From NCBI GenBank assembly GCA_944321005.1, contig CALUJT010000116.1:1-7246 (forward strand): a DNA stretch of 7,246 bases. The letters run 5' to 3'. The translations under genes and the position numbers were made by a program. Every line of letters starts with the position of its first letter. The first letter of the stretch is position 1. This document shows, piece after piece, positions 4,429 to 7,246 of the stretch. Below the pieces are notes generated by a model. It did no database searches, had not been told where the DNA came from, and saw only the letters and a list, made by a program, of their open reading frames with translations. Source of the stretch: an uncultured Atopobiaceae bacterium. Lineage in GTDB: Bacteria > Actinomycetota > Coriobacteriia > Coriobacteriales > Atopobiaceae.

Positions 4429-4478
4429 GGACCGATGCCGGTCCAGTCCTCGCGGGGCAGCCCCGCCGCGCGCGGGGC
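4429..4478 (-). terminator. Two hairpins after the membrane protein gene (possible terminator)
   Basis: Directly after the stop, GCCCCGC pairs with GCGGGGC (4460-4478, loop of 5). A second hairpin, GGACCG/CGGTCC (4429-4444), follows. Neither has a downstream U-run on the minus strand (an A-run follows), so this is a candidate 3'-end structure rather than a canonical terminator. Confidence 0.4.
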
Positions 4479-4479
4479 C

Positions 4480-5862
4480 CTACTTCTCCCCCGCCGCCTC
4501 CGCGGCCTTCTCCGCCTCTGCCTTCTTTGCGGCGGCGGCAGCCTTGCCGGCGGCGATGCGGGCCTCGACGTCCGATCCGCCGGCGGCCTTCTTGGAGCCT
4601 GCGGTCACGGCCTTCCTCTTGGCGCCGGGCTTGACGGTGACGCCGCCGCGCGCGCCGCCGGACTTCTTGGAGCCCGCGCCCCTGCCGCTCACGAAGCCGC
4701 GGACCCGCTTCCAGACGCGCTTGGCGCGACGATTGATGGACTCGCCGCTGGTGGAGCGCAGGCCCATGCACGGCGCGGCTATGATCACGGGCAGCAGGTA
4801 CTCGATCGCGCGCCAGATGACGAAGCCGGCGGTGAGGTGGATGCCGTACATCCCCTTGAAGAGGTATGCGAAGCCCACCTCGGCGCCGCCCGCACCGCCC
4901 GGGAGCGGCACGGCGTTGACCAGGAGCTCCAGCATGGAGCCGGACGCCAGGCAGATCATGAAGTCCGCGGGCTCCCCGAAGGAGCGCAGCACGAAGTAGG
5001 GCAGCGCGTACATGCAGCCCAGCTGCAGGAGCGTCACGAGCATCGTTGCGAGCATCTCGGGCACGTTGACGGCCGCGCGCTTGAAGGCGCGCGAGAACTC
5101 CATCACCTGGGTGTTGACCACGTCGTAGTACTTCTCGAACTGGTCGTCCTTGAGCCACTTGCGGCGGTTGGCGAAGCGCAGGGCCCAGTTGCCGACCGCC
5201 ATGACCGGCTTGGGCAGGAGGCACAGGGCAACGAAGCCGGCCACCTGCACGACCTTGAAGCCAAAGAGGAAGAGGCCGACAAGCGTTACGTCGCCGAAGG
5301 TCTCGTAGAAGTAGCTGCCGCAGAAGAGCAGCATGATGGCGGCAAAGAGGCCCTCTCCGGTCTCGTAGATGATGGTGCGCGTGAAGTTGAGCGCGCTCGC
5401 GGCGCCGGCGGACATGCCCGCGCGCGTGAGGCGGAAGATCTGCGCGGGCGGGGCGCCGGCGCTGTTGGGCGTGAGGCGCATGAAGAAGACGCCCGAGGCC
5501 TCGACGCTCATGAGGTCGCGGATGCCCACGGGGCAGTCCGGGTCCGCCGCGACGGAGAGCACGTAGGCGAGGATGCCGAAGACGTAGTAGAACAGGAAGC
5601 AGACCACGCCCGCCACGATCCAGGACATGTCCACGCCGGCGAGCGACGTCACGAACTCGTCCACCTGCCCGGTGAAGACGAGGTAGAGCGCATAGGCAAC
5701 GGCAACGAAGCCAAGGAAGACGACGGTCTTGCGCACCTGCCCCATGGACTTCTTGTCCGCCGCGTTGTCCGCCGGGGAGACCGAGCGCACGGCAGAGACC
5801 TTAAGCGCGACCTTCTTGGGCGCCGCCTTGGGCTTCTTCTGGGTGTCCTGCTCTTCTGCCAC
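4480..5862 (-). CDS. Flippase-like integral membrane protein (UPF0104 / LPG_synthase_TM family)
   Basis: This is a 460-residue membrane protein. Hydrophobic segments lie near 46-63, 81-104, 172-184, 193-216, 270-293, 303-320 and 341-365, and the signature PLPGGAGGAE (319-328) is typical of the membrane domain shared with MprF (PF03706). MprF's cytosolic aminoacyl-transferase domain is absent, so lysyl-phosphatidylglycerol synthesis is unlikely. Members of this stand-alone type are thought to move lipid or lipid-linked substrates, and the exact substrate is unknown. The start is GTG at 5862 with GGAG six bases upstream. The N-terminal ~40 residues are Lys/Ala-rich and cytosolic. The last ~80 residues (from about 379) form a disordered Lys/Ala/Gly tail ending in an alanine-rich helix. 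It is probably chromosomal core and monocistronic. Confidence 0.85.
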   Translation of the reverse strand: MAEEQDTQKKPKAAPKKVALKVSAVRSVSPADNAADKKSMGQVRKTVVFLGFVAVAYALYLVFTGQVDEFVTSLAGVDMSWIVAGVVCFLFYYVFGILAYVLSVAADPDCPVGIRDLMSVEASGVFFMRLTPNSAGAPPAQIFRLTRAGMSAGAASALNFTRTIIYETGEGLFAAIMLLFCGSYFYETFGDVTLVGLFLFGFKVVQVAGFVALCLLPKPVMAVGNWALRFANRRKWLKDDQFEKYYDVVNTQVMEFSRAFKRAAVNVPEMLATMLVTLLQLGCMYALPYFVLRSFGEPADFMICLASGSMLELLVNAVPLPGGAGGAEVGFAYLFKGMYGIHLTAGFVIWRAIEYLLPVIIAAPCMGLRSTSGESINRRAKRVWKRVRGFVSGRGAGSKKSGGARGGVTVKPGAKRKAVTAGSKKAAGGSDVEARIAAGKAAAAAKKAEAEKAAEAAGEK

Positions 5863-5891
5863 GCGGCGCTCCAGACGTCGGGCCGTTACGT

Positions 5892-5908
5892 TAGTCAGAC
5901 TAGTGTAG
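5892..5908 (-). promoter_or_regulatory. Possible -10 box with start-site dyad upstream of membrane protein gene
   Basis: TACACT (5903-5908, minus strand) is a TAnnnT-type -10 box about 40 bases upstream of the GTG start. Immediately downstream lies an 11-bp dyad, TAGTC-A-GACTA (5892-5902), at the expected transcription start. No good -35 box is visible because the upstream sequence is very GC-rich. Confidence 0.3.
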
Positions 5909-5961
5909 CGCGGGCCCGCCGCGCCCGGAGCGCTGGCTGCCGGCGAGCGGCGACTCTACGC

Positions 5962-6441
5962 CTATTCTCCCTCTCTCCAGCCCCTGGCCACGTCGACCCA
6001 TCCGCGCGCGCCCGAGGCGAGCTCGAGCTCGTCGCAGGTGAGCTCGACGGCGGAGCTGGAGCTCCCCGCGGCGGGCCACACGGTCTCGAAGCGCCGGAGC
6101 GACTCGTCGAGAAAGACGTCCACGCCGGGGTTCACGCCGAAGGGACACACGCCGCCCACGGCATGCCCCACGAGGTCGGCGGCCTGGTCGGCGGAGAGCA
6201 TCCTGGCCTTGGTGTGGAAGGTCGCCTTGAAGGCCTGGTTGTTCACGCGGGCGTCCCCGGCGAAGACGACGAGCGTGGGCGTCTCCCCCACCATGAAGCT
6301 GAGCGTCTTGGCGATGCGCGCGGGCTCGACGCCCACGGCCTGCGCCGCGAGCTCCACCGTGGCGCTCGAGACGTCGAACTCGCGAACCCTCTCCGCGAGG
6401 CCGAACCGCGCGAGATGCGCGCGGGCCCTCTCTATGGACAT
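5962..6441 (-). CDS. YbaK/EbsC-family aminoacyl-tRNA editing deacylase
   Basis: This is a 159-residue single-domain protein of the tRNA-edit family (PF04073). Stand-alone members hydrolyse mischarged tRNAs in trans, typically Cys-tRNA(Pro). The conserved lysine sits in IAKTLSF (K45), corresponding to the catalytic Lys of YbaK. The substrate-pocket motif GGVCPFG (96-102) is intact, as are the DARVNNQAFK and LDESL segments. The start ATG at 6441 has GGAAGGAG upstream and gives the normal family length; the frame is open to an ATG at 6486, but that would lack a ribosome binding site and abut the mnmA stop. The C-terminus (from about 143) is slightly extended and hydrophilic. It lies 45 bp after mnmA on the same strand and is probably co-transcribed with it. 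YbaK versus a ProXp-type specificity cannot be decided by eye. Confidence 0.85.
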   Translation of the reverse strand: MSIERARAHLARFGLAERVREFDVSSATVELAAQAVGVEPARIAKTLSFMVGETPTLVVFAGDARVNNQAFKATFHTKARMLSADQAADLVGHAVGGVCPFGVNPGVDVFLDESLRRFETVWPAAGSSSSAVELTCDELELASGARGWVDVARGWREGE

Positions 6442-6460
6442 GGCCACTCCTTCCGAGCGT

Positions 6461-6486
6461 GTGTCCCGTGTCCCACTTGGGGACAC
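6461..6486 (-). other. Alternative hairpins in mnmA-ybaK-like intergenic gap
   Basis: On the minus strand GTGTCCC, immediately after the mnmA stop, can pair with GGGACAC five bases later (6468-6486) or with a second identical GGGACAC copy (6461-6467). No U-run follows, and the next gene's AAGGAG lies about ten bases downstream. It could be an mRNA stability or processing element or a modest attenuator. Confidence 0.4.
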
Positions 6487-7246
6487 TCACTGCACGATGC
6501 CGCCACCGAGGCAGCGAAGGCCATCGTAGACCACCGCGGACTGGCCGGGCGCCACGCGGCGCACGGGTTCGTCAAAGCGCAACACGGCGGTCGCACCCTC
6601 GCCCGGCTCGAGCCGCGCCTCGCGGAGCTCGCCGGTGTGGCGCGTGCGCACGAGGTAGCGCCCGGGGGCCGGCGGCTCGCCGGCGATCCAGCGCGCGTCC
6701 GCGAGCGGGACCTCGCGCGCGAAGAGCGCGGGGCTCTCGTGGTCCGCCGTGACGTACACGACGTTCTTCTCGACATCCGTGGAGACCACGTAGCGCGCCG
6801 GGCCGCCCCCCAGGTCGAGGCCGCGGCGCTGCCCCACCGTGAAGAGGAAGGCGCCGTCGTGGCGTCCCAGAACGCGGCCGGTCTCCCACTCCACGACGTC
6901 TCCCGCGCGGCGCTCGAGGGCGTCCAGCAGGAAGGTTCGGATGCCCACCGGCCCGATGAAGCATATGCCGTCCGAGTCCGGCTTTGCCTCCACCCCCAGG
7001 CCGCGCTCGGCGCACATGCGGCGGACCTCGGCCTTGTCGCGGACCTCGCCCACCGGGAGCAGCGCCCGGGAGAGAGCCTCCTCCGAGACGCGCCAGAGGA
7101 AGTAGGTCTGGTCCTTGTGCTCGTCGCGGGCTCGCAGGAGGCGCGCGCGACCGTCCCTCCCGCGCTCCACCCGACCGTAGTGGCCCGTTGCCACGAAGTC
7201 CGCCCCCTCGGCGAGGGCGCGCTCGAGGAAGGTCCCGAACTTGATG
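6487..7246 (-). CDS. mnmA: tRNA-specific 2-thiouridylase MnmA, N-terminal part outside window
   Basis: The visible 252 codons are the C-terminal two thirds of MnmA, which uses ATP and relayed sulfur to make the 2-thio group of wobble uridine 34 in tRNA Lys, Glu and Gln. The window edge falls just inside the conserved IKFGTFLERA stretch. ADFVATGHYGRV follows, then DQTYFLWRVS, the PVGEVRDKAEVRRMCAERGL tRNA-contact region, and SDGICFIG with the second catalytic cysteine. After these come the central domain (FTVGQRRGLDLGGG) and the C-terminal beta-barrel (RYLVRTRHTGE, RRVAPGQSAVVYDG, LGGGIVQ). No internal ATG should be used as a start, because the frame continues to base 7246. The first P-loop-type motif and first catalytic Cys lie outside the window. 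It is ordinary in composition and probably shares an operon with the deacylase gene downstream. Confidence 0.95.
   Translation of the reverse strand, partial: IKFGTFLERALAEGADFVATGHYGRVERGRDGRARLLRARDEHKDQTYFLWRVSEEALSRALLPVGEVRDKAEVRRMCAERGLGVEAKPDSDGICFIGPVGIRTFLLDALERRAGDVVEWETGRVLGRHDGAFLFTVGQRRGLDLGGGPARYVVSTDVEKNVVYVTADHESPALFAREVPLADARWIAGEPPAPGRYLVRTRHTGELREARLEPGEGATAVLRFDEPVRRVAPGQSAVVYDGLRCLGGGIVQ

Noticed and set aside
6442..6486. Upstream ATG at 6486 for the deacylase
   Set aside because: It would translate the intergenic hairpin and lacks a ribosome binding site. The ATG at 6441 has GGAAGGAG and gives the normal family length.

Overview
The window is GC-rich throughout. The codons end mostly in G or C, ribosome binding sites are strong, and at least one mRNA looks leaderless (its -10 box lies seven bases before the ATG). 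Together with the mnmA and YbaK-type genes this suggests an Actinomycetota genome. My best guess is a gut or oral Coriobacteriia relative (Olsenella/Atopobium/Collinsella type), but that is inference from composition and style, not from a marker gene. No integrase, transposase or CRISPR array is visible.

Layout. (1) 1-1555, minus strand: the N-terminal 518 codons of a long, secreted, alanine-rich coiled-coil protein. It reads left and leaves the window before its end. (2) 1556-1667: an AT-rich divergent control region. (3) 1668-2139, plus strand: two tandem 71-residue XRE-type helix-turn-helix proteins, about half identical. (4) 2136-4022, minus strand: an accessory block with two transcription units. 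The upstream one holds a 214-residue protein of a type I associate with mobile elements. The downstream one holds a very acidic 113-residue protein translationally coupled to a 76-residue protein. Each unit is preceded, right up to its Shine-Dalgarno sequence, by a copy of the same ~270-bp hairpin-rich element. (5) 4023-4254: an AT-rich junction with three perfect tandem copies of a 12-bp motif and a rho-independent terminator. (6) 4255-4329, minus strand: a complete tRNA-Val(GAC) gene. (7) 4480-7246, minus strand: core genes, namely a UPF0104/LPG-synthase-TM membrane protein, a YbaK/EbsC-type editing deacylase, and the C-terminal 252 codons of mnmA.

Interpretation. Regions 6 and 7 look like ordinary chromosome. 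Regions 4 and 5 look like cargo or a remnant of an integrative element abutting the 3' end of a tRNA gene, a common attachment site. The main item of interest is the duplicated ~270-bp leader. Its two copies keep several hairpins through paired substitutions, and both end in a chain of mutually exclusive hairpins just before the ribosome binding site. It may be an undescribed structured leader RNA or, alternatively, a folded single-stranded-DNA promoter of the kind that precedes anti-defence genes in plasmid leading regions.
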